IMG/VR virus record: IMGVR_UViG_3300049827_000043
Location: 1 to 27,146 of that record
DNA length: 27,146 bases
Direction: 5' to 3' (one strand)
DNA from: a virus
In this document: in pieces, positions 5,809 to 13,688 of the stretch
Numbering within the stretch: position 1 is the stretch's first letter
Layout of the letters: each line of letters begins with the position of its first letter
Made by a program: the position numbers and the translations under genes
The notes under the pieces: model-generated
Told to the model about the DNA's origin: nothing
Seen by the model: the letters and a program-made list of their open reading frames with translations, nothing else
Databases searched by the model: none

Positions 5809-7703
5809 CCCCGTATCAAACATATATTGCAAAAAGCCGTTACAGCCGGTTCCTGGACGATAAAGGACGCCGTGAGCACTGGGAGGAGACAGTTGCTCGG
5901 TACTTTAACTTCATGGAAAAGCACCTCAAGGACAAGCACCAATATACGCTCAGTCCTGCCCTCCGTTATGAGCTTGAACAGGCCGTAACTAACCTGGAAG
6001 TTATGCCCTCGATGCGGTCAATTATGACTGCTGGCGAGGCTCTGGAGCGTCAGAACATCGCTGGCTATAACTGCTCGTACCTGCCCATTGATGATCCCAA
6101 AGCCTTTGACGAGGCTATGTACATCCTCTTGTGTGGCACAGGCGTGGGCTTTAGCGTGGAGCAGAAATATGTTAACAAACTACCAGAGATTCCTGAAAAG
6201 CTGTACGACAGCAATACTACTATTGTTGTTAAAGACTCCAAGGAAGGATGGGCAAAGGCTCTCCGTCAAATCATTGCTCTCCTCTACGCCGGTGAGATCC
6301 CGAAGTGGGATGTTTCCGCAGTTCGTCCTGCCGGTACACGCCTTAAGACCTTCGGTGGACGGGCAAGCGGACCAGAGCCTCTGGTGGAGTTGTTTAAATA
6401 TGTTATCGCCAAGTTCAAAGGAGCTGTGGGGCGTAAGCTACACACCATCGAGTGTCATGATATTCTCTGTAAGATCGGGGAAGTTGTCGTCGTGGGCGGA
6501 GTGCGCCGTAGTGCTATGATCTCCCTGTCTGACCTGGGTGATGACCGGATGGCTCACGCTAAGGCAGGCAACTGGTGGGATGGTAATGGTCAACGAGCCT
6601 TGGCTAACAACAGTGCTGTATACGAGGTAAAGCCTGACGTTGGTCAGTTCATGCGTGAATGGTCTAACATCTATGAATCTCACTCCGGTGAGCGAGGAAT
6701 CTTCAATCGATATGCTTCAGAACTTCAAGCAGAAAAGAATGGACGCCGTAGCTTGGATAAAGAATGGGGTACAAACCCTTGCAGCGAGATTATTCTTAGA
6801 CCTTATCAATTTTGCAATCTTTCTTCCGTTATTGTTCGTAACGGGGATGATATGGATCGACTTCGTAATAAGGTACGCTTGGCAACGATTCTGGGGACTT
6901 TTCAATCGACCATGACCCACTTCCCGTACCTGCGGAAGATCTGGCAGACCAACACCGAAGAAGAGCGTCTCCTGGGCGTGTCTATGACCGGTATTCTTGA
7001 TAATCCGTTGCTGAACAGTGCCTATGACTTGGACCTGCCTAAGCGCCTTGAGGAGTTGAAGAATGTTGCTATTGATACAAACGCTCGGATGGCTAACGAT
7101 CTTGGCATCCCTGTATCTGCCGCTATTACTTGCGTTAAACCAGAAGGCACTGTGTCTCAGCTTACGGGAACTGCTAGTGGTATCCATCCCCAGCATAGTC
7201 AGTACTATATTCGCCGTGTGCGTTCTGACAACAAAGACCCTCTGACCAACTTCCTGAAGTCTCAAGGGTTCCCGTCTGAGCCGTGTGTGATGAAGCCTGA
7301 TTCAACCACTGTGTTTAGTTTCCCTCAGAAGGTGGGTGAAGGGGCGGTGCTACGAGAGGATCTAAGCGCCGTAGAGCACCTGGACCTCTGGCTGGTATTC
7401 CAGCGCCACTGGTGTGAGCATAAGCCTTCTGTGACCATCTCTGTGAACGAGAATGAGTGGCCTAAGGTCGGTGCTTGGACCTGGGATCACTTCGATGAGG
7501 TCACTGGCGTGTCTTACCTGCCCTACGATGGTGGTACGTATCGTCAGGCTCCCTACGAGGAAATCACCGCTGGTGAGTATCTCCAGATGGCCTTAGAAGT
7601 GCCTAAGTTCATCGACTGGGAATCCTTCATCGAGGGTACTGACAACGTGGAAGGTGCTCAGATGCTATCCTGCACCGCAGGGGCGTGTGAAATTGCCTTC
7701 TAA
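5805..7703 (+). CDS. Class II (B12-dependent) ribonucleoside-triphosphate reductase
   Basis: Reduces ribonucleotides to deoxyribonucleotides using adenosylcobalamin to form a thiyl radical; monomeric type like the Lactobacillus leichmannii enzyme (RTPR, NrdJ class). All expected cysteines are visible: C90 (GYNCSY) and C337 (FCNLSS) as the redox pair, C326 as radical site with E328 in TNPCSEI, and C623/C628 in the C-terminal CTAGAC. The 11-residue gap between C326 and C337 equals that between C408 and C419 in RTPR. At 632 aa it is about 100 residues shorter than RTPR. No NrdB or activase gene is adjacent, as fits an oxygen-independent class II enzyme. The start overlaps the previous stop (ATGA), with AAGGA upstream. 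Activity would need host cobalamin. Confidence 0.95.
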   Translation: MTPYQTYIAKSRYSRFLDDKGRREHWEETVARYFNFMEKHLKDKHQYTLSPALRYELEQAVTNLEVMPSMRSIMTAGEALERQNIAGYNCSYLPIDDPKAFDEAMYILLCGTGVGFSVEQKYVNKLPEIPEKLYDSNTTIVVKDSKEGWAKALRQIIALLYAGEIPKWDVSAVRPAGTRLKTFGGRASGPEPLVELFKYVIAKFKGAVGRKLHTIECHDILCKIGEVVVVGGVRRSAMISLSDLGDDRMAHAKAGNWWDGNGQRALANNSAVYEVKPDVGQFMREWSNIYESHSGERGIFNRYASELQAEKNGRRSLDKEWGTNPCSEIILRPYQFCNLSSVIVRNGDDMDRLRNKVRLATILGTFQSTMTHFPYLRKIWQTNTEEERLLGVSMTGILDNPLLNSAYDLDLPKRLEELKNVAIDTNARMANDLGIPVSAAITCVKPEGTVSQLTGTASGIHPQHSQYYIRRVRSDNKDPLTNFLKSQGFPSEPCVMKPDSTTVFSFPQKVGEGAVLREDLSAVEHLDLWLVFQRHWCEHKPSVTISVNENEWPKVGAWTWDHFDEVTGVSYLPYDGGTYRQAPYEEITAGEYLQMALEVPKFIDWESFIEGTDNVEGAQMLSCTAGACEIAF

Positions 7704-7716
7704 GGCTGTTGTAATC

Positions 7717-7779
7717 ATGAGGATCGTGGAGATGATAACTTGTCTCCACATCATCGCTAACACTTGGAGGCACTGGTAA
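7717..7779 (+). CDS. Possible 20-aa leader peptide
   Basis: A very short ORF (MRIVEMITCLHIIANTWRHW) between RNR and the 49-aa gene. Its TAA shares a base with the ATG of that gene (TAATG), the arrangement used for translational coupling throughout this genome. A 7-bp perfect stem (GTGGAGA / TCTCCAC) lies within it. AAGG occurs about 11 bases upstream, a weak ribosome site. It may simply be chance. Confidence 0.25.
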   Translation: MRIVEMITCLHIIANTWRHW

Positions 7780-7928
7780 TGAGTTGCAGTATCGACTTTA
7801 TCCATGGACTCGTATTTGGTATCGCTCATGCGGACACCCTGTACGTAGAGGTTGACGAAGAGGAGATTCACGAAGCCACAGGCATTGTAATAATGTTTGG
7901 ATTCGTTCAAATAACCTTCTTCTGGTAA
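7779..7928 (+). CDS. Small hypothetical protein (49 aa), last gene of the left arm
   Basis: A short ORF beginning MSCSIDFIHGLVFG and ending GFVQITFFW, with an acidic middle (VEVDEEEIHE). A strong GGAGG lies eight bases before ATG 7779 and the frame runs up to the arm-end terminator, so it is probably expressed. The hydrophobic ends suggest beta strands or membrane contact rather than a full transmembrane helix. No family recognised. Its end is only a few bases before the terminator stem. Confidence 0.6.
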   Translation: MSCSIDFIHGLVFGIAHADTLYVEVDEEEIHEATGIVIMFGFVQITFFW

Positions 7929-7958
7929 CTAAAAAGGCCCCTCACGGGGCCTCTTTTA
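7929..7958. terminator. Bidirectional intrinsic terminator between convergent arms
   Basis: GGCCCC at 7936-7941 pairs with GGGGCC at 7946-7951 around a TCAC loop, extended by A7935-T7952. Five A bases precede and CTTTT follows, so RNA from either strand has a G/C stem followed by a U-rich tract. It lies exactly between the 49-aa gene and the endolysin stop codon, which is inside the T-tract (TTA at 7956-7958). Confidence 0.9.
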
Positions 7959-8435
7959 TGCACCTAAGAAAAGTGCTCTTTCATCGTTCCTTCGCTTGAC
8001 AAGTCCAGGTAGTACCCTACCGCCTGCCTTGGTCCAGTCTAGGAAGCCTTCAGCGGCTCCTTCAAAGTCACCACGGTTGTATTTCATCCGTATGGTGGAC
8101 TTCTGAAGGTTGCCTAGCCCTACGTTGAAGCTAAAGCTGGTAAGAGCGTCAAGGTGGCCTTGATTAGCAGCAGCGTTAGGACAGAGACGTAGAACACCTC
8201 TGACAAAAGACTCAAGATCTTTCTGAAGAATCGCATTAACTTCCTCCATCGTAAGCTTCCTATCCCAGCCTTCAGGAATAGCAAGTTGTTTACGTTGTTC
8301 TAAAGGTACTTTGATATGATTCGGATCAATGACATGACCAACACCAACAGTCCAGAGCAGAGCAGGGCAACGATATGGAAGCTGTCTAACCCCTTCATGG
8401 TGTTTAATCATCTCAATGGCTTTGTCGCTTATCAT
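7956..8435 (-). CDS. Endolysin, T4/P1-type lysozyme (GH24)
   Basis: Muramidase that cleaves peptidoglycan at the end of infection. The catalytic pattern E-x8-D/C-x5-T is present as E14-x8-C23-x5-T29 (HHEGVRQLPYRCPALLWT), followed by VGVGH. A Cys in the middle position is known from P1-type lysozymes. The 159-aa length is normal for the family, and the C-terminal SFSFNVGLGNLQKST and GLVKRRNDERALF segments fit GH24. There is no N-terminal signal or anchor sequence, so it should be cytoplasmic and need a holin for release. It is the last gene of the minus-strand arm; its ATG overlaps the TGA of the holin gene (ATGA). Confidence 0.95.
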   Translation of the reverse strand: MISDKAIEMIKHHEGVRQLPYRCPALLWTVGVGHVIDPNHIKVPLEQRKQLAIPEGWDRKLTMEEVNAILQKDLESFVRGVLRLCPNAAANQGHLDALTSFSFNVGLGNLQKSTIRMKYNRGDFEGAAEGFLDWTKAGGRVLPGLVKRRNDERALFLGA

Positions 8436-8947
8436 TTTCCAAAGGCCCGACCACCAAAGTGGAAAGCAATAATGGAAGCAAACAGCGCCTGAGTCTCATT
8501 ATCCCACAACTGATCTGCCAAAGTGGTGAAGTCTATGTCCTGCCTAAAGCCGTGCCAGAACAGCAGACAATCAATCATAACCAGCAAGCCAAAGAAGCCG
8601 TAGGTAATCAAGGGACGCACCAGAGCACGTAGGTTCTTAACCCACTGAGACGTACCTTCATTCAGGCTCATATCGTGGGCATAGATGGCCTGCATTTCAG
8701 CCTGTTGAGCACCGATGATGGCTTGGGTAGTCTCAGCACTGCTGGAGGTTTTAATCTCGTCTAAACGGATTTCCTCGACCTTGGCCTGTGCAGCATAGCC
8801 CTTCTCAAGCATAGCAAGCTCACGCTCAGTCTGCATAGCAGCCAAGGCAAGCTCATGTTTCTTGTCTGACCTGTCTTGGAAGAAGTCCAAGAGCTTAGGT
8901 AGGCCACCCATGAGGAAGCTGATGAGGGTAGACAATAAAGTTAACAT
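8432..8947 (-). CDS. Holin-like membrane protein (3-TM holin family)
   Basis: Likely holin that permeabilises the inner membrane for endolysin release. The 171-residue protein has an N-terminal hydrophobic segment (about 3-19), a long charged coiled-coil region (25-95), a strong transmembrane helix (about 108-131, LVRPLITYGFFGLLVMIDCLLFW) and a final hydrophobic segment (151-165). This matches the layout of the three-TM holin family (PF11351-like, first described in gene-transfer-agent release). Its stop overlaps the endolysin start, and adjacency to endolysin supports the call. I infer function from topology and context rather than a motif. Confidence 0.78.
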   Translation of the reverse strand: MLTLLSTLISFLMGGLPKLLDFFQDRSDKKHELALAAMQTERELAMLEKGYAAQAKVEEIRLDEIKTSSSAETTQAIIGAQQAEMQAIYAHDMSLNEGTSQWVKNLRALVRPLITYGFFGLLVMIDCLLFWHGFRQDIDFTTLADQLWDNETQALFASIIAFHFGGRAFGK

Positions 8948-8949
8948 AG

Positions 8950-9612
8950 TTAGTCCTTTCTACAGAAACTGGGGAGCATTGAAGTTGCTTGGAAGACCTT
9001 CCAGCAATCAGCATAATCAGGATCATTGACCCATAGATATTCAAACTGTCTACGATCAAACTTATCTAGCAGCTTACGCTCCTGTGCATCTAGATAAAGA
9101 CCATACATAAGAGTTGAGAATACAAAGAACCAAAGAAAAACAGCTATGGATATAGCTGCTTTGATCTTTATCTTCTCTAGTTTCTTGGATTGTCTAGCCT
9201 CTTTTATTCTTCTCTCTTTTAACTCTTTAGCCATCCTATCTTCAAGTTCAACTGTAAGCCTGTGCCTCTCAGCGTTGAACTCTTTCCAGACTCCAGGCAT
9301 ATCCAGCTCATAGATAAGCATCTCCCTGAGTTCAGTCTCCATCTTCTGTAACTCATGCCTACGCATAATGTTCTCAAAAGCCTGCGCTTGGATGCTCTTG
9401 GCAGGGTCTGGAGGAGCTAACTTAGACTCAATCTCGGCCTTCTGGAGCTTCTCAGTACCCTCCATGAACTTACCGACATGACCGGAGACTTCTGAGGCTA
9501 TGTCAGAGACTTCTTTGCCAGCTTGTTTAGCCTCTTTATAGAGGGCTGTAAGTGCCCTTACACCTTTGATAGCTCCTTGAGCCAGCGCAAAAGCACTTAC
9601 AGGGTCGATCAT
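8950..9612 (-). CDS. Membrane-anchored coiled-coil protein (220 aa), unknown function
   Basis: N-terminal MIDPVSAFALAQGAIKGVRAL resembles small podovirus virion or internal proteins that start with a hydrophobic helix. A charged coiled coil (about 75-150) is followed by one transmembrane helix (about 152-174) and a 46-residue tail with two Cys (203, 217). ATG 9612 overlaps the upstream stop (ATGA), which sets the start; the frame could extend 14 residues further. Lying between the ejection-type proteins and the holin, it could be a virion-associated ejection factor or part of the lysis cassette. I cannot assign it firmly. Confidence 0.6.
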   Translation of the reverse strand: MIDPVSAFALAQGAIKGVRALTALYKEAKQAGKEVSDIASEVSGHVGKFMEGTEKLQKAEIESKLAPPDPAKSIQAQAFENIMRRHELQKMETELREMLIYELDMPGVWKEFNAERHRLTVELEDRMAKELKERRIKEARQSKKLEKIKIKAAISIAVFLWFFVFSTLMYGLYLDAQERKLLDKFDRRQFEYLWVNDPDYADCWKVFQATSMLPSFCRKD

Positions 9613-11108
9613 TGTCCCGGAGGGTTCATAGCGCCTGTTAGCAAGCCTCTCCAAGCTTGGTTTTCGGCAGGCATTGCCGTAGTTCCGGTAAGAAGACCAC
9701 TAATCGCTTGATTAGCCTGACGAGTACGCAGAGCCTTCTGAAGAGCGTCAGCGCCTAAACCACCAGCACCCAAGGTAACTGCCAGAGCAGGGCTTTGAGT
9801 GGCAGTCAGGGCAACAGCACCACGTCCAAGCTCGCTACGGAAGGGGTTGAATCCGCTGATAAAAGACAGTAGGGAATCCATAGAACCGCCTTTAGAGACA
9901 CTACGGATTGCATTCTGCTCTGCATCAGTAAACAAACGCATCTTGTCTTTATTTGCAGCAAGATTAATAAACCCTTTACGGATCAGTTCAGCTTCAGAAG
10001 CCTTGGGGTTATCAGCTTTAACAGCAGCAACATCAAGAATATCTTCCAGCACGTTAGCTCGGCTAAGATTACGCCAATCCTTACGTGCATCCATAACATT
10101 CTTAACGGCTTCGTCTAGATTACCTTTACCAGCAATAATATCCTTACCGTTGAGATTAGAAATATAATCATCAAGCTTAGACACCATTACTCCACCGAGT
10201 CGGCGCACATTGGGATCAGTAGATCCTTTGACATCGTTGGCTAGGCTTCGCATCTGTTCCAACTTAGTGAAAGGGACACGCTTTTGGCCGATAATATCTT
10301 CAAACTTATCCAAAACAACCTTAATCTTAGCTTGTCCGGGATCTTGAGGAAGATAATTAGCTTTTTCCAAGCTGTTACGAATATCATCAACCATGCTCAA
10401 AGCACTCTGAGGCTTGACAGATACCCCTGCATCTTCCATAGCCGTATAAGAGCGTTGAGCACGTTGTTTGACCTGTTCCATGGTGATTACAGGAGCTTTT
10501 TCAGCCGTTAGAGAACCAGCAAGCCTTCCAGCTCCCCCAGCAGCCACAGCACCTACGCCAATGCCTGCAATCGTGGCAGCGATGTCACTTCCGGTGATCT
10601 CTTTGGCAGCTTCAGCAGCAGGCTGAGCCACTGCACCAGCCGCAGCAGAGGCAGGAAGAGCACGAGCCAAGTCAGCGCCTAGAACAGTCTTAGGAGCCGC
10701 AGCAGCAGGAATAGCAGCCCCCATCAGCCCAGCTACCCCTCCTTGAGCAACTTTCTCAGCGGTTGTCTCAGGCGTAGGAAGACCCATTTGAGTCAGTCCT
10801 CGTTGTTGGATTTGAGTCATGGTAGGAACCCTGCTCTCAGAACCCAACGCCTGAGCACCCAGGTTATAAGCACCAGCAAGGAAGTCAGCTACAGCATTTA
10901 CAGGAGCTGAAACAGTTTCAATAGCTGTACGAGCAGTCAACCCGGCTTGACGCTTTAACTGGTCCGCTGTAGAAGGGGCTTTAGCCTCCACCGAAGACTG
11001 GGCATAATTTTGTTTAGCATATTCTAATACCTGAGCTTCTGTAGCCCCTTCAGGGGCAGTAATCTCATAAGTATTACCATCTGGAGCAGTAATTTGAAAC
11101 TTAGGCAT
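9609..11108 (-). CDS. Internal virion / DNA ejection-type protein (499 aa)
   Basis: The protein begins with a small domain (MPKFQITAPDGNTYEITAPE, then GATEAQVLEYAKQNY) found at the N-terminus of many phage virion proteins. It continues with Ala/Gly-rich hydrophobic stretches (about 120-200), a helical middle, and another Ala/Gly-rich end. Long helical, Ala-rich proteins encoded after the short-tail nozzle are usually ejection proteins that form a trans-envelope channel (T7 gp14/15/16, P22 gp7/16/20). That is role by context; no enzymatic motif such as a lytic transglycosylase is visible. Start ATG 11108 shares a base with the stop of the preceding gene (TAATG). Confidence 0.7.
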   Translation of the reverse strand: MPKFQITAPDGNTYEITAPEGATEAQVLEYAKQNYAQSSVEAKAPSTADQLKRQAGLTARTAIETVSAPVNAVADFLAGAYNLGAQALGSESRVPTMTQIQQRGLTQMGLPTPETTAEKVAQGGVAGLMGAAIPAAAAPKTVLGADLARALPASAAAGAVAQPAAEAAKEITGSDIAATIAGIGVGAVAAGGAGRLAGSLTAEKAPVITMEQVKQRAQRSYTAMEDAGVSVKPQSALSMVDDIRNSLEKANYLPQDPGQAKIKVVLDKFEDIIGQKRVPFTKLEQMRSLANDVKGSTDPNVRRLGGVMVSKLDDYISNLNGKDIIAGKGNLDEAVKNVMDARKDWRNLSRANVLEDILDVAAVKADNPKASEAELIRKGFINLAANKDKMRLFTDAEQNAIRSVSKGGSMDSLLSFISGFNPFRSELGRGAVALTATQSPALAVTLGAGGLGADALQKALRTRQANQAISGLLTGTTAMPAENQAWRGLLTGAMNPPGQ

Positions 11109-12328
11109 TATTGAACCTTTTTAATAGACCATCCACCAGTTCCTGTCGTTGCCGTAGAAGGAGTCAATGCACCGACTCCAGGCTCAGTACGCTTTTCTGC
11201 TGGCAGCTTACCTGTGGCTGCATCACGCCACCGAGCATAATGGGTTTTAATCTGCTCCAGATTATTACGGATACGCTCAGATGATTGATTCAAGTCCAAA
11301 GAAGACACAGAAGATTGCAAAGCATCCAATTCTTTAACAGCCACCTGACCGAGTGCTCCGCCTGTTGGAGAAGCGTCACGCATTTGTTGAAGACGATCAA
11401 AACCAAGGTTAGCTTTGATGGTTTCAATAGTGGAACGAAGGTTAGCTCCTGGAGTACCTGGAATAAGCGAGGTTACAGAACCCAGTCCAGTGGTAAACCC
11501 TGACACCAAGGGAAGAGCTTCGTCAACCTTACCAATGATACGATCAGCAGCCCCCACAGCACTCTCCGCTGCTGCAACCTTCTTATCCGCACGATCAGCA
11601 GCCTTTTCTTTCAAATCATCAATCTTTTGTTGAATCAATGTGCGCTGAATATCAGAATTAGACTGACGCAAAGAAGCCTGAAGTCGAAGCATTTCTTCTT
11701 TAAATGAACGATCACGTTCTTTTTCATCAGCACGTTGCTGTGCTTTCTCTCTTTCAAGCTGAGCCTTGGCCTCAATTTCAGCTTTCTTCATGGCGCTACG
11801 CTCAAGTCCGGCGGCAATGGTTTTAGGATCGCCATATACACGCATAACTTTTAGAATATCTTCTTCAGTAGCGCCTTCAGGCAAAGCAGCCAATTCAGCC
11901 TGAAGTTTATCCTCTCGTTTGTATGTCTGTTCTTCCCTAGAAGCTTTCATAGCTGTCAAAGCAGCTTGAGCATCTTGCTGTTTACGAGCTGCAATGGCTT
12001 GACCCAACTGAGCAGCTTCACCAGCAAAACCAGCCTGCTGCAATCGTTTAGAATACTCTTCCAAACCGGCAGTAGTGGTAACATCAATGCCTTGAGCCAT
12101 TTGACGCAGTGCTGCTGCTTTCTTGATGGTAGGATCTTGAATATCCACACCAGCGGCCTGAGCCAGCCCTTGACCAAGACCAGCACCGGCTTTATAGCCC
12201 ATAAAGGCCAACTGCTGAGAAGGAGCAAGTTGAGCAAACTGAGAGGCTCGTGCCTCAGTCAGTTGCCGTTGTTGTTCTTCAGGGGTAAGAGCACCGCCAA
12301 AGAGTCCAGAAATATCTGCTGTAGCCAT
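11108..12328 (-). CDS. Ejection-type virion protein with coiled coil (406 aa)
   Basis: The start is taken at ATG 12328 (MATADISGLFGG) with GGAG eight bases upstream; an in-frame ATG at 12343 lies inside the preceding gene. After a Gln/Ala-rich N-terminus comes a long charged coiled coil (about 135-265). A C-terminal domain contains LGFDRLQQMRDASPTGGALG and VKELDALQSSVSSLDLNQSS, a pattern I associate with phage internal/DNA-transfer proteins. Likely packaged in the virion and released with the DNA. No catalytic residues seen. It is the middle of three consecutive ejection-type genes linked by one-base stop/start overlaps or short gaps. Confidence 0.7.
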   Translation of the reverse strand: MATADISGLFGGALTPEEQQRQLTEARASQFAQLAPSQQLAFMGYKAGAGLGQGLAQAAGVDIQDPTIKKAAALRQMAQGIDVTTTAGLEEYSKRLQQAGFAGEAAQLGQAIAARKQQDAQAALTAMKASREEQTYKREDKLQAELAALPEGATEEDILKVMRVYGDPKTIAAGLERSAMKKAEIEAKAQLEREKAQQRADEKERDRSFKEEMLRLQASLRQSNSDIQRTLIQQKIDDLKEKAADRADKKVAAAESAVGAADRIIGKVDEALPLVSGFTTGLGSVTSLIPGTPGANLRSTIETIKANLGFDRLQQMRDASPTGGALGQVAVKELDALQSSVSSLDLNQSSERIRNNLEQIKTHYARWRDAATGKLPAEKRTEPGVGALTPSTATTGTGGWSIKKVQ

Positions 12329-12330
12329 TA

Positions 12331-13458
12331 TTAAACTCCCCACTCAATGTTACTTGCATCAGCATAATTGAAGTTAGGCTGTTGGTACTGAGCAAACATA
12401 TCAGCAAAAGACTGCTGCTGTTGTGCTGCCTGAGCAGGCGTCATAACTGTCTGACCACCACCAGTATATGTTCCACCCAACAACGATCCAATCAATTTAG
12501 AAACAGGATCAGACAAACCAGCAACGCCACCAGCCAAGGCTTGTTGTTTCATCGTAGCGCCTGATTGCATACGGTTATTAGCTGCCGTAGCTGCAGTCTG
12601 CAGAGCATTAGCCACCTGAGCACCTGCAGAGGACTGTTTAGCCCCCAAAGCAGAGGATACATCCAACGGATTCTGACCTAGAGCTTCTGCTCCAGCAGCA
12701 CCAGCCATGTACTGAGTGTACGGAGCCAGTGCAGCAACCTGATACTGCGGCACTTGGCTGAGAAGATTAGCACCAGTATTGAACAACCCAGCACCAAAGG
12801 AAGTCTGGGCCTGTCCTTGTTGCATGGCGTTAGCAGCCAACTGAGCATCTTGTTGAGCCAGTGCATTGTAGTAAGCCTGCATCTGGGGATTAGCGTTACC
12901 CATAGCCACGCTACCGCCCATACCAGAAGTACCTCCAACACCCAGACCAAGGCGACCCTGCTGGAACTGTTGGTTCGTCAGTTGAGCCAATTGCTGTTCA
13001 CGCCCAGGCTGAAGCAAATTCTGTTGCTGTTGCATAACTCGTTGAGCAGCCGCTTGGGGAGACTCAGCAAGGTATCCTTGACCCAGATTAAACAAGCTTT
13101 GAGCAGCTTGACCCACAGGAGCGATCTGACCAGCAGCTTGGGTTGCTTGCTCAAGGTTCGTGCCTGCCTGACCGAGCAGACGTTCACGCATTGCAGCAAT
13201 GTCAGGGGCAACCTGATAACCTGCACCAGTGAGTCTACCTTGATTATCATAGGTGAAGCCGCTAGTGCCAAAGCGAGAGGTTACACCAACAGGACGGAAC
13301 TGTGCAGCTTGAGCAGCCTGCTGACCAGTAGCCAGAAGCTGATTAGCTAGATCTTGTTGTTGATTAGCCCCATAGTTAGCAGCCAAGTAAGTGCCGAGGG
13401 CATTAACGCCTCCGCTAAGTAGACCGGAGTAATCCGTGGTTGTGGGTGCGGTAGCCAT
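12331..13458 (-). CDS. Ala/Gln-rich ejection-type virion protein (375 aa)
   Basis: Composition is dominated by Ala, Gln and Gly, with long helical runs and little charge, typical of small membrane-inserting ejection proteins of podoviruses (T7 gp14-like role). Repeated QQ and AAQ clusters occur about 110-240, and the segment LSDPVSKLIGSLLGGTYTGG lies near the C-terminus. Its ATG overlaps the stop of the 76-aa gene (TAATG). It is the first of three adjacent genes probably encoding the internal or ejected proteins. No specific family motif is recognised, so the role is inferred from order and composition. Confidence 0.65.
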   Translation of the reverse strand: MATAPTTTDYSGLLSGGVNALGTYLAANYGANQQQDLANQLLATGQQAAQAAQFRPVGVTSRFGTSGFTYDNQGRLTGAGYQVAPDIAAMRERLLGQAGTNLEQATQAAGQIAPVGQAAQSLFNLGQGYLAESPQAAAQRVMQQQQNLLQPGREQQLAQLTNQQFQQGRLGLGVGGTSGMGGSVAMGNANPQMQAYYNALAQQDAQLAANAMQQGQAQTSFGAGLFNTGANLLSQVPQYQVAALAPYTQYMAGAAGAEALGQNPLDVSSALGAKQSSAGAQVANALQTAATAANNRMQSGATMKQQALAGGVAGLSDPVSKLIGSLLGGTYTGGGQTVMTPAQAAQQQQSFADMFAQYQQPNFNYADASNIEWGV

Positions 13459-13688
13459 TAGTAAGTTCCTCCGTCTACGGTGGCAGTAAATGTTCCTGAA
13501 ACAGTTAGGTTAACTGCCGTAGCAGTGCCCGTCAATGCAATGTTATTAGCATCAGCTTTTGAGGCAATCGCAGAAGCAATATTATCAAACTCTGTGTCAA
13601 TCTCAGTTCCTTTGACCAACTTAGCAGGATTTCCCGTACTTAGGGAATCCTTTGCTGCAAAGTTAGTGCTCTTTGTATAGTTACTCAT
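13458..13688 (-). CDS. Small fibre-like structural protein (76 aa)
   Basis: MSNYTKSTNFAAKDSLSTGN then a VKGTEIDTEFDNIASAIASK stretch is a familiar N-terminal module of phage tail-fibre and tail proteins; here it is a complete small gene. The C-terminus is short beta repeats (GTATAVNLTVSGTFTATVDGGTY). The last five residues, DGGTY, are identical to the end of the 320-aa fibre (19111-20073). It lies between nozzle and ejection genes; its start shares one base with the nozzle stop (TAATG). A small tail appendage or fibre docking subunit is likely. Confidence 0.65.
   Translation of the reverse strand: MSNYTKSTNFAAKDSLSTGNPAKLVKGTEIDTEFDNIASAIASKADANNIALTGTATAVNLTVSGTFTATVDGGTY

Noticed and set aside
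6717-7265. 182-aa minus-strand ORF inside the RNR gene
   Set aside because: Fully inside a highly conserved enzyme gene, no ribosome site and no recognisable domain.
7665-7910. 81-aa minus-strand ORF over the RNR end
   Set aside because: It runs past the terminator into the convergent arm and is the complement of the RNR end and the 49-aa gene; no ribosome site.
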